Of a stretch of DNA of 64,000 bases, positions 12,601 to 24,975 are shown piece by piece. The notes under the pieces were generated by a model that was not told the origin of the DNA, did no database searches, and saw only the letters and a program-made list of their open reading frames with translations. Position 1 is the stretch's first letter, and each line of letters begins with the position of its first letter. Source of the stretch: Atopsyche davidsoni (Eukaryota; Arthropoda; Insecta; Trichoptera; Hydrobiosidae); NCBI GenBank assembly GCA_022113835.1, contig JAILWY010000008.1, forward strand, positions 1,356,001-1,420,000. Reading direction: 5' to 3'. Made by a program: the position numbers and the translations under genes.

Positions 12601-15109
12601 AAAACAGTTTTAAAAAATAAACCAAACTTTGTATAGAGAACAACACATAGATTATAAAATATAATTCATTATTAATTAATTATTTTTTGATTTATATAAA
12701 TGTACAATATTTAATGGCATATTTTTGAGCAACTAGGTTATTTTGAATTCTTTGACTTAATTTTTATTCAATTTTCAAAATTAAAAGTTCAATATAGTGA
12801 TACAAAGAACCTTGAAATAAATTCTGACCACCCTGTATGAGAGAAGATTAGGTAAGCCGCATTGTTCAGACAGACCACAGTGCGGCCGACGGGGCTACAG
12901 GGTCACCTGAAAACTTCGCAACTGTGTCGCAGTCAAGTTATTTAATTGAAAACATTGCCATAGAAACTTTGATTAAAAATAACAAAAATTCTCATTTATA
13001 TAAACTATGAACTTCCACAATTATATACAATACTTATCTCATATTTTATCTTAGAACATTTTTAATAATCTATACTTATTTCCTGTTAATATAATATTCC
13101 AGATAATCGATCCCGCCATGGTCGTGGTTGTTTTTTATTTTTTCAAATGTATTAACTTTTCTCTTAAATTTATTTCCATTATTGTAAAATCAGAAATGAA
13201 AGTCAAATAAAATACTTAATAGATAATTGTCTGGAAAAAATATTTAAAAAACTAAATATTTATATTTATATATATATATATTTCGGAGTAATGTACGATT
13301 TACAATATTTTAAAGTAATAGTTCAAAATCTTCATAAAAAAAGTTACCAGGCGCTACTAAAAACTTAAAAATTGAGTAGGACAAATTGTCTTAAGCTGTT
13401 TCATTGATCGTCCTAGGTTTTGTTATAATCGTGTTTTCTAAGTCAAAAACTTAATTGATTGAATATTATCATAATTATGTGCTATAAAACATAAAAATAC
13501 ACACCAAACTGTAAAAATGTAACTTATTTTCATTACTGACATTCATTTCTTATCTCAGTCTCACACCCCATGAAGATATTTTTATTATGTATAGTAAAGG
13601 AAAGCCACAAGGATATTAATCATCAATTTACCTATAAAAATTGTTTTTTTTTAAATTCATGAAGCAAATATTGTACACATTGAAATTGCTTAGTACGTAA
13701 TAAATCACATAGGTTTAGAACAAATAGTCAATTATAGAATCTTCAAGAGCTTAAAAATTTATGAATAACACAAAATATTATAAAATTTACAACGACAAGA
13801 ATATCTGAATATTAAATATCAAAAAAAATTACGAGAATGTATAAATTTTGCACATTAAAAATTTAATTTAATTTCATATTTTTTATTCACCTTCTAAAAT
13901 TATTATACTAAAAATTTCTGCTAAGTACACACACTGAAACTGTGCAAAGTAAAAGTTAAAAGCGCCACAACCCTTAGGAGAGGCTGCCGTAGCGGAATCA
14001 CAGTCGAGGGTGGTAGGTAATGTGGTAGAGGGCGAATAACATCACTTGAGGCTTTATTGCCACACCAGTTCAGGGGGTAAAAATAGTCACTTTGAGTGTT
14101 TAAGGTTGCACGTTACAGGGGATGTTTTCATATTGGTACTCACGTCCCTAGGCGGTTGGAATTTAAATATAAAACGTAAGAGGCGTACTTTAAAAGCCTA
14201 TATTTTTCAGGATGAAATTCAGAGAAAAATTTTTAAAGATAGAAATAGAATGTTTATCGAAAATTCGCACTCATGAACTCGCTTTTTATACATTTTATAA
14301 ATTAAATACAAACATTCCAGTATGTGTAGTAAACACGTGTTTAAAAAATTCTTGAAACTGCTAATTTGCTCGCAAAATAAAAGGATTCAAGGTTTTTTAC
14401 AGATGGTTAATTTTTTATTTAGAAACGGTCTCGGAAAAATCACTGAAAATACATATGAATAGATTTTGAAATAATCTGAGGTTAGAGGTCTTTTGCCAGA
14501 TAAGTAAATTGTTATATAGGCCTACAAACTTTATGCAGATTAAATTGGAGTTATTTTTTATGTTGACCTAAAATGAGCTATTACAGAATAATTACAAACA
14601 CGCAATACTGCGAGTTTACCGGTTCTAAATCAAAAATATGTTTATTTATGTATTTTTTATAGTTTTACTGTAAAATGTTATGATTTTTTGTCGTATTTTT
14701 CTAAGACTATTTTTTATGCTCATAACTTTCTGATATACAATTTTATATTATTGGAAATAATTAAAAATGTTCTCGTATCTCAAAGAAAAAAATTTAATGA
14801 AAAACAATAAAACTGGGTTATGTTTTTGAAACAATTCAAAGGCCAAAAAAACGAAATGTATAGATTAAGAGTCGTTCATGTTTTAAATAAATTGTTAAAA
14901 TTAATTTACTATTTAATTAATTAAAATAGTCACGTTTTTGTAACTTACGGTTTATAATTAACTTTTTTAATCAGGTAATAACATCTGCGCCTAGTCTGCA
15001 AACTTTCGTTTCGAAATTTTCCATTTTCACGAAAATTAAAAATTATTTCCACAAAAAAAACCAAAACACGAAACACCGAACAACCAAATTAATTAAACGC
15101 GGGAATTTC
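9689..15109. other. AT-rich noncoding DNA with several islands
   Basis: No gene seen. GC-richer stretches are at 10670-10860 (with CTATGCA/TGCATAG arms at 10755-10772 and the palindrome GAGATATCTC), 12300-12460, 12830-12960 and 13960-14160. The last has an open frame at 14046-14276 with no domain. A short pure AT run lies at about 13267-13281. The rest is low-complexity A/T. Confidence 0.55.
12830..12903. repeat. Outward-facing ACCCTGTA / TACAGGGT pair
   Basis: ACCCTGTA at 12830-12837 (within GACCACCCTGTA) and TACAGGGT at 12896-12903 are perfect 8-bp inverted repeats about 58 bp apart. Ends reading TACAGGGT with flanking TA are typical of Tc1/mariner-type and MITE termini. Here they point outward, as if two element ends abut, or they simply form a short stem. 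A further TACAGGGT lies at 60592-60599. Confidence 0.3.
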
Positions 15110-15400
15110 AAATTTTCAAAATGAGCCTAGAAATGGAAACAAGTGATGTGAAACGACGAGGTGCCTTCATATCTCTGCGATACTGAAACATTTGATAAAT
15201 GCCAGCTATTAATCGAAAAAAGGTTGAAAAATCAAATAAAAGGCAAATATTGGTCGATTAATCGCCTCGCCGGATAAAATTCACGTATCATTTTACGCTC
15301 TGCATAAATTTATTCGCGATATATTTGATTTTGCAAAATATTTGCATTCATTGCGGCAAATAAACGGGCAATATTTTTTAATTAATGTTTTGGTTTTAAA
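15110..15400. promoter_or_regulatory. Candidate enhancer with paired homeodomain motifs
   Basis: A less AT-biased segment with the perfect 10-bp palindrome CGATTAATCG at 15255-15264 and a second ATTAATCG at 15208-15215. ATTA-core homeodomain sites also occur in CATAAATTTATTCG and an octamer-like ATTTGCATT (around 15339-15347). Palindromic TAATnnnATTA-like or ATTAAT cores bind dimeric homeodomains. ATTA is common in AT-rich DNA, so only the CpG-flanked palindrome is notable. No coding potential is visible. Confidence 0.3.
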
Positions 15401-18400
15401 TAAACTTTGGAAGTTATATAACTCAATGTAGGTTAATTTTTTTGGCAAAATTTGTGATATATTTCATAAAATACCCCACTTTCAAATATTAAAAAAAAAT
15501 ATCACAAAAAATATTTGGGACACACAGCTAAAAAAAAATAAATAAATATAGAAGTTCAAAACCAAAAATTATCAGAATTTTCTAGCCGTGGTACTATATA
15601 TTTTTGTTGATTAAATATGAATTGTAATAAATTAAACTAGTCTTTCTTTGTAGATATTATTATTTTACAATTTACAATAATTTCAGTCGGCGGTTAAATC
15701 GACTGATTTTGTTGAATTTTAGATTTATAAAGACTGTAAATTTATAAATTTCATATCAAATTTAAAGCGTTTATTTTCATATAAAATGGTAAGAACGACT
15801 TTCGCTACAAGACAACACGTTTATTAAGAATAGCGTTTTTTGAGATGAATTTGTTGTGCCTATTTAAATAATGAGTCTTCGTACCCTCAAGATGCATTGT
15901 GGTTTTCAAAAGCCACAAAATACTCCCTAAACGTCAAAATAAATTACAGATTTAGGGAGGATGTACGTAATTAATTGGATCACTTCTGAGTAGCAGCCCT
16001 TAGGGCTCAACCCTCATAAATTACTTTACAAGGTACTTGAAATTTTCAATCATAAAAAAGGCTAACTACCCCTGAGAGTCATGTATTCGTTCGACCCCTG
16101 ACCTACGAAACGGTTAATGGAGAGAGGTAATTTATATTTATTATTCATTTCAATGCAAGCATAATAAATTAATATTAAGGATTTTTAAAGCGCTGAAAAA
16201 TTTAAAAGCCTGCTTGTGCTGAGCATTTTGATAAAAAAAAACACAACATTATTCGCTTATAAATTTCAGCAATATAACACTTTGATAAAACCTGGTTTCA
16301 TTCAACTGAGTCATTTAATTTATTTATGCCTTGACCCTGCAGTCATAACACTACTCTATTTTTTAATACTTGTTTTTTTCTGTACTTTAATAATCATTTT
16401 ATGGGTTCCGATAGTCTTTGTAATGCAAAAATCCTAAAATTAAGAATTACTGCAGGCAACTCTGTATTATGAATATATATTATTCTTAGCCTTATTTACA
16501 TTATTAGTTTCCTGATATTTTTTCAAGGTGTGAGGATGCTTCAAAGTTTTAAGCTAAGCATTTAAATTCCACTACCTTAGTCTGAAGAATATTGAAAATG
16601 ATCTAGTAACAAAGCAGAAGTGTTCAAGAACATTAATCTAAACATAACACATCCCGACACCCCAAAAGCCGCCTAATCCTGCACATTCATAAGATATTGT
16701 CAAATTGTGGGTTTCTGTTACAAATATACAGTGAAAACCAACATTAGAAAGTTTAAAAAGTTATATTTCTTAAAAATAATAAGATTATGATATAAGTGCA
16801 ATGGTTATGTATGTATTAATCTGAATGCAACTTATTTGGATAAATCACAAGACCGCGACAGCCATAAAAGGGCAAGTATAATATAAATCCTTTTTTTATA
16901 TGTGAACTGAATACAAAGAAGTAATCACTGTACACTTTTATTATTCTTTTAAAAAATAAGTACTTATCATAACATATATACAATATTCATGATATAACCC
17001 AGACTTATTTAATTTACAAAAAAAACACTGTGCAAACTTCTGAGATCTTTTTCAACATTGGCCATAACAGAGAAGATGCCCTACCCAATTAACTAATCCA
17101 ATTGTATGAAGCTACATATCTCGGAACCTCTCTGTGTTGTTTCCTTGAACCAATTTTCCGGTACGCAACAAACGCTAATTTTATTCGGTTCATTTAATTA
17201 TTGTCGAAGAAACCCCCACAGAGATGTAATCTGTTTGTTACAAATAACTAGTCCTTTTTGCAGAAATTTTGGCCTCTAAATAAATAAATAATATTTTTCA
17301 TCAAATTTATTTCACATAATAGTATGATTTTAGGTGTTAATGTATAAAACAAGAATCAAAGATATGGCTTAAAGTTTGTGTAAATGTATGGGTAAATTTT
17401 TCGATAACAGTAAAAAAAATAATTTTATATCTGATTCTATAAAATAGAAGAGGCTTTACGTTTTATTTTGTTTTTTCTCTTGACTTAAGCTTCATTATTT
17501 CAAAAGGCCACTACCTCAAATTCTTAGAAAAAAAACAGTAAAACAAATTAATCCGTTTTTTCTTTTTAAAAATATATTTACAATCACTCATTTTCTTTTT
17601 TAGGTCATAATATATTTTTAATACAAGTGGGTACGAAATAAAACATTATATATTTCTGTTGGTAAAAAAAGCATTTAAAAAATATATATATATTTCAAAG
17701 TACCTTTCATCATTGATAACAACCCTATTTCCGTTATAAGTTGGATTTCTCAGTTGAAGAACAACTCGTGGTCTAAGGCGTTTCACGAATAAGGGCTCTT
17801 TTTTAAATTATCCTTAAAGTAACTGAAGTGCCGATTAGAGACGTTGTTATTCATTTATCAAAATAAGTTATTTTCATATGTTATGAATGCGTGAAATGGG
17901 ATCAAACACCCAAATTAAACAGTTTTTGTACTTCTTTGGCAAAATGAGGCCAAATGTTTTAAAGCTAAAAAAATTACTGCTCTTAAATTTGATGTTTATT
18001 TTTTTTTGAGGTGTGTATGTCAATAATTTTTTTTTATTTTTTGTAGTAAAAACTAAAATTTCTAGTTAATTAGGGGAAACAAAAAATCAAATTAACAATA
18101 CTCGTGAAAACTGTGGGTTTTAAGAGACAAAAAATTACTTTTTATTCCATGTGTGTAAAACATGCCAAATAATTTTGATAAACGAAAATATTTGAATTGG
18201 AAAATAAAATATATACCATGATATATAATGTGTAAATGACATATATATATATGTATTTATAAATATATTTTTTGCTGTAACTGACTATTGGAGTCTTAAT
18301 AGTTCGTTTTTCTCAAATACAGATTAAAAATAATAAAAAAGTTGAAAATCTAACAGGTCCATTGATAAATTTTTCAAGAGTAGCAACTTAATCTTAAAAT

Positions 18401-18476
18401 TATAGCCACATTGTAATCCTAAGTAAATTTTTACTCGAAACTAATTGCAACCAATATTTACAGCACAATCCGATTT
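15401..18476. other. AT-rich noncoding DNA
   Basis: No supportable gene. The frame at 16216-16437 encodes a hydrophobic, AT-codon-driven peptide with no start context. A 15870-16130 patch is slightly GC-richer and contains GTTCGACCCC (16090-16099), which resembles a Pol III B box, but no A box is in place. A short TA run is at 18241-18252 in the neighbouring AT-rich block (before the island). Confidence 0.6.
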
Positions 18477-18489
18477 AAAATGGCGCGCC
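18477..18489. promoter_or_regulatory. YY1/PHO-type motif fused to GGCGCGCC
   Basis: AAAATGGCG (18477-18485) matches the YY1/PHO consensus and overlaps the 8-bp palindrome GGCGCGCC (18482-18489), followed by CCCCTGAAA. A second TGGCGCGCC followed within a few bases by CTGAAA lies at 22420-22428. The island continues to about 18790 with CpG-bearing text but no gene. Confidence 0.3.
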
Positions 18490-21400
18490 CCCCTGAAAAA
18501 CGACCTTTAATCCTTTAAGTTCGTGTTTGCGACTTTTTACAAGCCAGCCAGCGAAAGCACAGAGCGGCTCCTCTCGGTCTTGTGTTTTTTACGAGAGTTA
18601 TATCTTGTTATTCCTTTGTTTTCACTGACCTGTTTACGGCCACAATTATTCGGTTTATAAACACAATAGAAATATAACAGCGATAAAAAGTTTCAAAGTT
18701 CTCTTCTCTGAGGCTATACGTGCAGGGGCCGCGCTTTGTATGGCTAAGGCTGCCTCTATCTCTGCTTCTGTGTTCTTTTTTTGTGGCAGATACAATTAAC
18801 CTTTTTTTTTTACACAAAATATAATCTTAACAAGTAATAGCTTAAATATAAAATTAATTATATTTATAGGTTTTGAATGGCGATCAATTTCTGACCCACA
18901 CCTTTATAGCTGGTTTGGCTTGGTTTTATTATCAAATTTACTTACTTTAGCTAAAAATATTGTAATGTAATACTAAAGTATTAAAAGTGCCAAAAATGCG
19001 AAAAATCATTTAGAAATTCAACATGATTTCAATCAGAGTAACGAAAAAAATGTTACTGTCATGTTGAAAAAAATGCAAATCGTAAATACAACATAATCAT
19101 TATATATTTTTTCTCTGTATTTAAAAGAAATATATCAAAAAGATTATTTTTTGTGTTATATTGAAATTAATAAAAAAAACACGATGAAAAAAAGGCTTTT
19201 CTTTTCAGTTTTTTCGCGAACGTCCATTTTGGAAGCTTGAAGTCTGTGGGTTGTTTATTTTCAGAAAATACGACTTATTAATTGCTTGTTCGAGGCCGGA
19301 AATCCCCTCGCAAAAAACTTAAAGTTTGTTTGAAGTTTGTTGAGATGCAGAAATAATAGAGGCTTTATGCAGCTTTGGAAGTATTTATGGAATAAAGTTT
19401 CCATAATTCGAATTATTTGAGTTATTGTTTGTTCAAGTAATTTGAAAAGCTGAGATTTTTTATTGTTGAGAGCAATTGAACGATTCCTTTTGAAATGCTA
19501 ATAATAAAATATTATTTACAGCGCAGATAAAAAAGTAATTAAAAATACAGTCTATTCGTTTCAGTTAATAAATTTTCATTCATAGAAAAAAACATATATT
19601 TCACTGGCTTAATGGAATATATGCTACATAAAAACCTGTCATGGGGAAAAATGTAGACTTTTTAAAAATGTTGATATTTTTTTAATGTACTCTGGAATAT
19701 AATTTTTTATTTATATTTCTTCATTTTAAATATTACAATGGTATAAGCATGTGTTGTTATTTGCAGGGTTTTGTCATCGTATTTGCTTCGAATTCCCTAC
19801 AGCTCATTAGTCAAAGTTGTGCGTGTGCTGGCTTACTTCCATTTCTGGAAACACCCTTATAAAGGGATTATTCATAGTGACTAGAGTTTCCATTGTCTAT
19901 CGCCTGTACATGAAAACCATTTCAGGAAATTCATCGACTGATGAGGGCACTCGCTGAAGCATATTCCTAATGGATTTTCATGAGCCCACGAATGCGCAGA
20001 TAGAGTGGAGGATAAATTTTTTGCCACTAAATTGTCAGCGAATCGTATAGAAACCTTCGATTGTACAGACTTTGTCTGTGCGTATTGCAAAAAAAACTAA
20101 AAAAATATGAAAAGTCAAACGTATAAATATACGACCGTTTCTAATGGTTAATACTTTTGTACTTTAAATATTTTATTATTCGAAGTCGTTTATGGATGAA
20201 CGTTCTTTATATTCAAAATAAATATTAAATGAAAATCACTAAACGTAAATGGTTTTATAAAAAAACGTATTGAATAAAAAGATATTTGATAAACGGGAAG
20301 CCTGTAATTCTCAAAGCTATAACTGAAAAAACAAACAAAAGATCTTTCAAAATTATTTTACCTAGAAGCTAACACACATTATCAATTAGATAATTTAAAA
20401 TAATATTAAATCAATTAAAAAAAAAAGTACTTTAGGATTCGTCATACTCCTGAGTAAAAATACTCCCAGTAGATTTTTAAAAGCAGTTATTTCACATGTA
20501 TTTTCAGAGGGCCATGTAAGTGTGTTTTCAAAACGAAGACATACACAGTGCTTCTTAATATATATATTTCCGTACAAAATATGTACCTTCCTAAGCGATT
20601 GGGTTATATTTGTGAAAGAACATCGAATATATTATCCGCATACAAGCGCACATGCTCTGCGTATCCTTGTTTACTGTACACGGCAAAACAGGGTGTGGAA
20701 GGTCCTGCCGGAAATTGAAAACATTTCAGCCCGAGAGCCTTTGGGGGGATCGAGAGCCGGCCATGAAAATTTCAGTCGCACAGCCTTACTTTCGTGATGG
20801 AATATTTTAGGTTTTCGGTTATGCTCAAAAAATGTCTTGGCATAAAGAATATTCTACTTTTTATTAAGATTATTGGGTTTCTCGTGCACATTTGATATTT
20901 TTGTGATCTCAATTTTTTTTATTATGTTCTTATTTAATATTATAAGCTTATTTACTTTTTTCTGCATTTTTTGTTATCCCCATTTATTCACGCATTTGAT
21001 AACAAGATAAATCTACGAAACCCTCCCGCATTTACACAAAGTTTATTCTAACAGTTACTAATGCGGATTTATTGAATATTCCAACCAATTGTTAAAATAA
21101 ACAAATCATGAATTGAGCTAGGAGATTGCGAACATTTATAATCGCTTATGTCTTTTAAACGTCGTGTCAGATTTAATTCAAAGACTTGAAATCGATGCTT
21201 TTGAACAGTGGGAGCGTTTGCGATAAAGTGTTTGAAATCTCTTAACTATTTTGATATTTATATTTGTTTGTTCAAATATGAAGTCAAATTTAACCAGTCT
21301 GTCGTGAATCAACGTTTTGGATACCATAGTTACATAACGGGGTATTGTTCAAGCAGTCTTCAGCTAGTTAGTTTCGAGTTCCTAGAGCTTGGCTGTGGTC

Positions 21401-22412
21401 GGATGGGAGCCAGGCCGCGGCGGCTGGTGAGTCCGGTTAACTATTAATCAGAGATGATGTTCCGCTTCCCCTGGCCACGGTGGTGGGGGGTGATCAAGGA
21501 ATTCCGGAAGTTCGAAAACCACCCTCATAACAGGGCTGAATTATATTTAAATAGCAAGGTAAATATCAGGTTTTTCAAAAGTGTAAATTAGAAATAACCA
21601 TATACTTTGTAACACAAAATCGTGGACAAGTAATATTTTTTAGGGGTGATGTTTTGGGGTGAAATTCAACCAGTTAACTTGTAATTTGATTTTGTATCTT
21701 TAACTAATTTATATTGCCGACTATTTTACATCGATAAAGCTGCGCTGTTTTTGTGTGTATTTTACAAGTAGTTTGAGTTTTTCTAAGGAAACTCTGACTA
21801 TAGAAACATTTTACACTTTATTAGGAAATACAAAGTATTGAATGCCTTTTCAGAAGCAACCCTGTGATGGCCAGTGGATCCGAGGTATTTGGTCTATGCA
21901 AGCAATTAGCTTGATTACGATACCCGATCTAATTTTGTATCATTGGCTGCATATTGCCAACACACCAGAGTACAGTGTGCGTGCACCACATCGATGCTGC
22001 CATGTTAACAGGGGTTTTACAGAGCTGCAATATCTGAAATAATTTTATTTACATATTAAAATAAAATTTATATGTTCATGGAGCTTAGCAGCTGTTGTTT
22101 ATAAAATTTATTTGATGTTGTGGTTTTACGCTGCCTTCTTATTTGAAATTTCCAAAGTTTGAGTTCCGGTGTCGGTTCAACCATTAAGGATTTCATAATT
22201 CTGAAAATTCACCCACACAAGTCTATTACAGACTTCATATGCTCTTAAAATCTTGCCTTTATACTCGCACTTAAATAAATTCATAAAAAAATAATAAAAA
22301 ATATTTCCAGCGTAAATTTTGTATTTGTAAATATTGAAATTTTTAAGGCATTGAATACATTTTCAACAGAAATAAATAAAATTATTTTTACTACACATAG
22401 AAAACAGGTTGA
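18490..22412. other. AT-rich DNA with islands at 18530-18790, 19780-20080, 20630-20830, 21340-21560
   Basis: No gene supported. The 21340-21560 island is CpG-rich, with GCCGCGGCGG followed by CTGGTGAGTCC, a good donor-like sequence at 21426-21433. The 79-codon frame through it (21208-21447) has no domain and a non-ATG-favoured start. It might be a first exon or promoter region, but nothing decides this. Frames at 19881-20090 (minus), 20522-20797 and 21842-22042 are also unremarkable. Confidence 0.45.
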
Positions 22413-22428
22413 CCTTATATGGCGCGCC
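22413..22428. promoter_or_regulatory. CArG box overlapping GGCGCGCC
   Basis: CCTTATATGG (22413-22422) is a canonical SRF CArG box. It runs directly into GGCGCGCC (22421-22428). The combination makes an unusually CpG-dense motif in AT-rich surroundings. Occupancy cannot be judged from sequence. Confidence 0.3.
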
Positions 22429-24479
22429 GGTCTGAAACACAATGATTCAACTCACTGTGTCATATCGTTTACCAGACTTTAATATCGCTGGGAATAGTTG
22501 ATGTTGTTTATGCAAACAAAACAGACGAGCTATCTTGTTTTACCTGTATATAATTATAAGTCAATTAATATTCAGAGGATACCGTATGCATATGAAATTT
22601 TCGGCCAAATCATCAAATTATTATTGTTTAGAATTGATAAAATATAAATTTCCAATACTATTATTTTCTTTTAAAAAATGAGACATTCAATCTTGAAACT
22701 TATTTCAGTATGCCATTTGTATATAAAGCCTTTAGAAAAACAATTAATTAAGTAATGTGTAATATTAATTTTCATAATAAACTCAAATCAAGGAGCATGA
22801 TACTTAAAATACATTCTTGTCTTTCGTTAGATGTATCAGAGTAAAATTAATTAAGTAAAATATAATATTAGTTAATATTCATTTTGTCATATGTACAAAT
22901 TACAGAAACAGTTTAATATTTCACATACAATGTAAAGACAAATTCTCTTCAAATACAATGAAAAATAGACTTGAGCCCAAAAACATTATTTTAGGGACCT
23001 CTCAATATTGACCATTTGGTCTTACCACATTATTGCCAAGAAGCCAACTATTATTGCAAGTTCTATTTCCTTAATTATAATCATACGAATAATTGTACGG
23101 TTGCTTTTTAATGAATAAAGAAAACAAAATTTGAATAAATCAGACTTCAAAAAGCTTCAGTTGCAAAGCACGGTTTTCTCATTAAAAAGTATACTAATTT
23201 GAAAGCTCCTCAACACCATTAAAAGCACATAGCGCAACACTTTCAATTATTCGCTCATGCTTAATGCGCTTGTTGATAAGCCTCCCAATCCCCGAAGCTT
23301 TAAGCTCGCTCTGAATAAATTTAGATTTTCTGGAAAAAAGTTCGCAGCACTGCTTGCCACGAAGGCTCGCTTCCTTCGCGTGAATAAATCAACGGCCACA
23401 TCTGCAGAACCGAAGCTCGCTACATTTGTCAGACCTAGGATACAGAATTTATTGCGGGAGAGATCCCAACGTGAGAGAATTAAAAATAGAAATATCTGAT
23501 TATTATTGGCAGAGTGATTGTTTCAGGACTCCGTGAATGGGACAAAATTTCGTTCTATGAGTTGAATTGATGTTATTTAATTGAATTTTCAATTAATGAA
23601 ATACTGTTGTTAGAGCTTTGTATGACCGCTTTTCAATGCTCAATTCAACTTTGTTGGAATTATTTCAACAAAGATTCGGGCTCAAAATATAGACCTTTGT
23701 TGTTTTCGTTTGACTTTGAATTTTAACCCAAAAGTGATGTTATAAATATTCAGCGTAACAGAGTTTATTTTAAATAATTAATGAATGTTGTAAATTATTG
23801 CGAACGAGAAAAGCATGTTTGATACACTTAGAAGTGCTGTCGACGTCAAAACTATTTGATTGTTTATATTTTTTTCCAAAAAATACTAATTTTATTAAAT
23901 AAAGATTTACACACGTGCTCACTTAACTACAATAGCTAAAACACATAGGTTTGAATTTCACCTGCGTTTATTAATTAATACCTTTGTGTCTATACAGAAC
24001 AAAGGTCTAACCGTTTTATCCTTCGTTTAACTTGTTAGACTATATGAAATTTTTTTTTAGATTTAAATTTTAAATTGGGTTAAGACTATGTCTCCTCCGG
24101 TTTATTTTTGATGATAAGTTATCTGACTATATTCCACATTTTACTTTAAGGTTTATGACTATAAGATTCATTTCATTTTAAGATTAATTGTCTTTATATC
24201 TATGGTAATTATTTTTTTGTATATATTAGATTCTTTTATTTGTTAGAGACTGTTGCTTGATTATTTCTTTTTAAGATTTTGATGCTCAAAATAAACATTA
24301 TTGAAATTATTCAAGTTTAAGTACAAGCCACGTTACAAGAGATATCATTGAAAATATTAATCGTGTAAATCTATTAATAACTGTGTTTTATAATAATGTT
24401 AGTGAACAAATTAATTTTTTATCTAGTATACTGATATGAAAAAAATAATAAGAAAAATAGCCAATATATTTAAGATCAC
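22429..24479. other. AT-rich DNA; open frame at 23257-23499 of doubtful status
   Basis: An 80-codon plus-strand frame (23257-23499) starts at ATG and encodes a very basic peptide (many Lys/Arg, pI high) with three loose repeats built on AAGCTCGCT-like DNA at 23302, 23363 and 23413 and GAATAAAT at 23313 and 23382. No domain, signal peptide or splice context is apparent. It lies in a GC-richer island (23220-23530). I regard it as probably noncoding. The rest of the interval shows nothing. Confidence 0.4.
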
Positions 24480-24740
24480 AGGGGATCTGACGTCATAAAG
24501 ACAAGAATAAATGCTGTTAGCAGACATTAATGACGCGCGTCGCCATTAAGATAGTGAAAATGTCATAAACAATCTCCCGATGTCTAACTTTATCCGATGT
24601 CCTACTGAAAAGATAGGTTTTTCCGGAAGAGAGGTACCCACTTCCGGTTTTCCTGTCGTATGCAATTTTTTCCCTAAGAATGTTATAAGAAAAGTTTTCG
24701 GGTTGGCTGATTTACGAGTACGCGCCATATAAAAATATGC
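24480..24740. promoter_or_regulatory. Promoter-like island: CRE plus inverted ETS sites
   Basis: Contains a full CRE palindrome TGACGTCA (24488-24495), the CpG palindrome GACGCGCGTC (24532-24541), and two ETS/GABP-type sites facing each other: CCGGAAG (24623-24629, plus) and ACCGGAAGTG (24639-24648, minus), separated by GGTACC (24633-24638). CRE with paired GABP sites is typical of CpG-type promoters. No adjacent gene start is recognised. The 107-codon minus frame here (24546-24869) has no domain. Confidence 0.35.
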
Positions 24741-24890
24741 CGTTAATTTAAGTTTTGGAATCGCAGTTTTGTCGTAAAAAAATTGAAAATGCTGATTGTT
24801 TATTTTGTATGTATAATATAAATCAAAAAAATACTTTTGAGAGTTTACAAAAATATTTTTCTTCACCAAAAAAACCTGTTAGATCCTTAA

Positions 24891-24972
24891 CAATAAAATA
24901 AAACCAAATGGTTTTGGAGACTACGTTAATCTCCAAACGTAGTCTCCAAAACCATTTGGTTTCATTTTATTG
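24891..24972. mobile_element. 82-bp perfect foldback (MITE-like or hairpin RNA source)
   Basis: Arms 24891-24927 and 24936-24972 are inverted complements over 37 bp with a single mismatch, around an 8-nt loop (24928-24935). Both ends are CAATAAAAT/ATTTTATTG, and the trinucleotide TAA flanks each side (24888-24890 and 24973-24975), as a 3-bp target duplication would. TAA/TTA duplications are known for PIF/Harbinger elements, but the ends do not otherwise match a known family to my eye. Transcription would give a long perfect hairpin suitable for Dicer. It resembles no microRNA that I recognise. Confidence 0.6.
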
Positions 24973-24975
24973 TAA

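Noticed and set aside
16090..16099. GTTCGACCCC as a tRNA B box
   Set aside because: No A box at tRNA spacing and no stems; not a tRNA gene.
23257..23499. 80-codon basic frame as a small gene
   Set aside because: No domain or conservation evidence; internal DNA repeats explain the residue pattern.
24546..24869. 107-codon minus frame
   Set aside because: Spans a promoter-like motif cluster and AT-rich DNA; no protein features.
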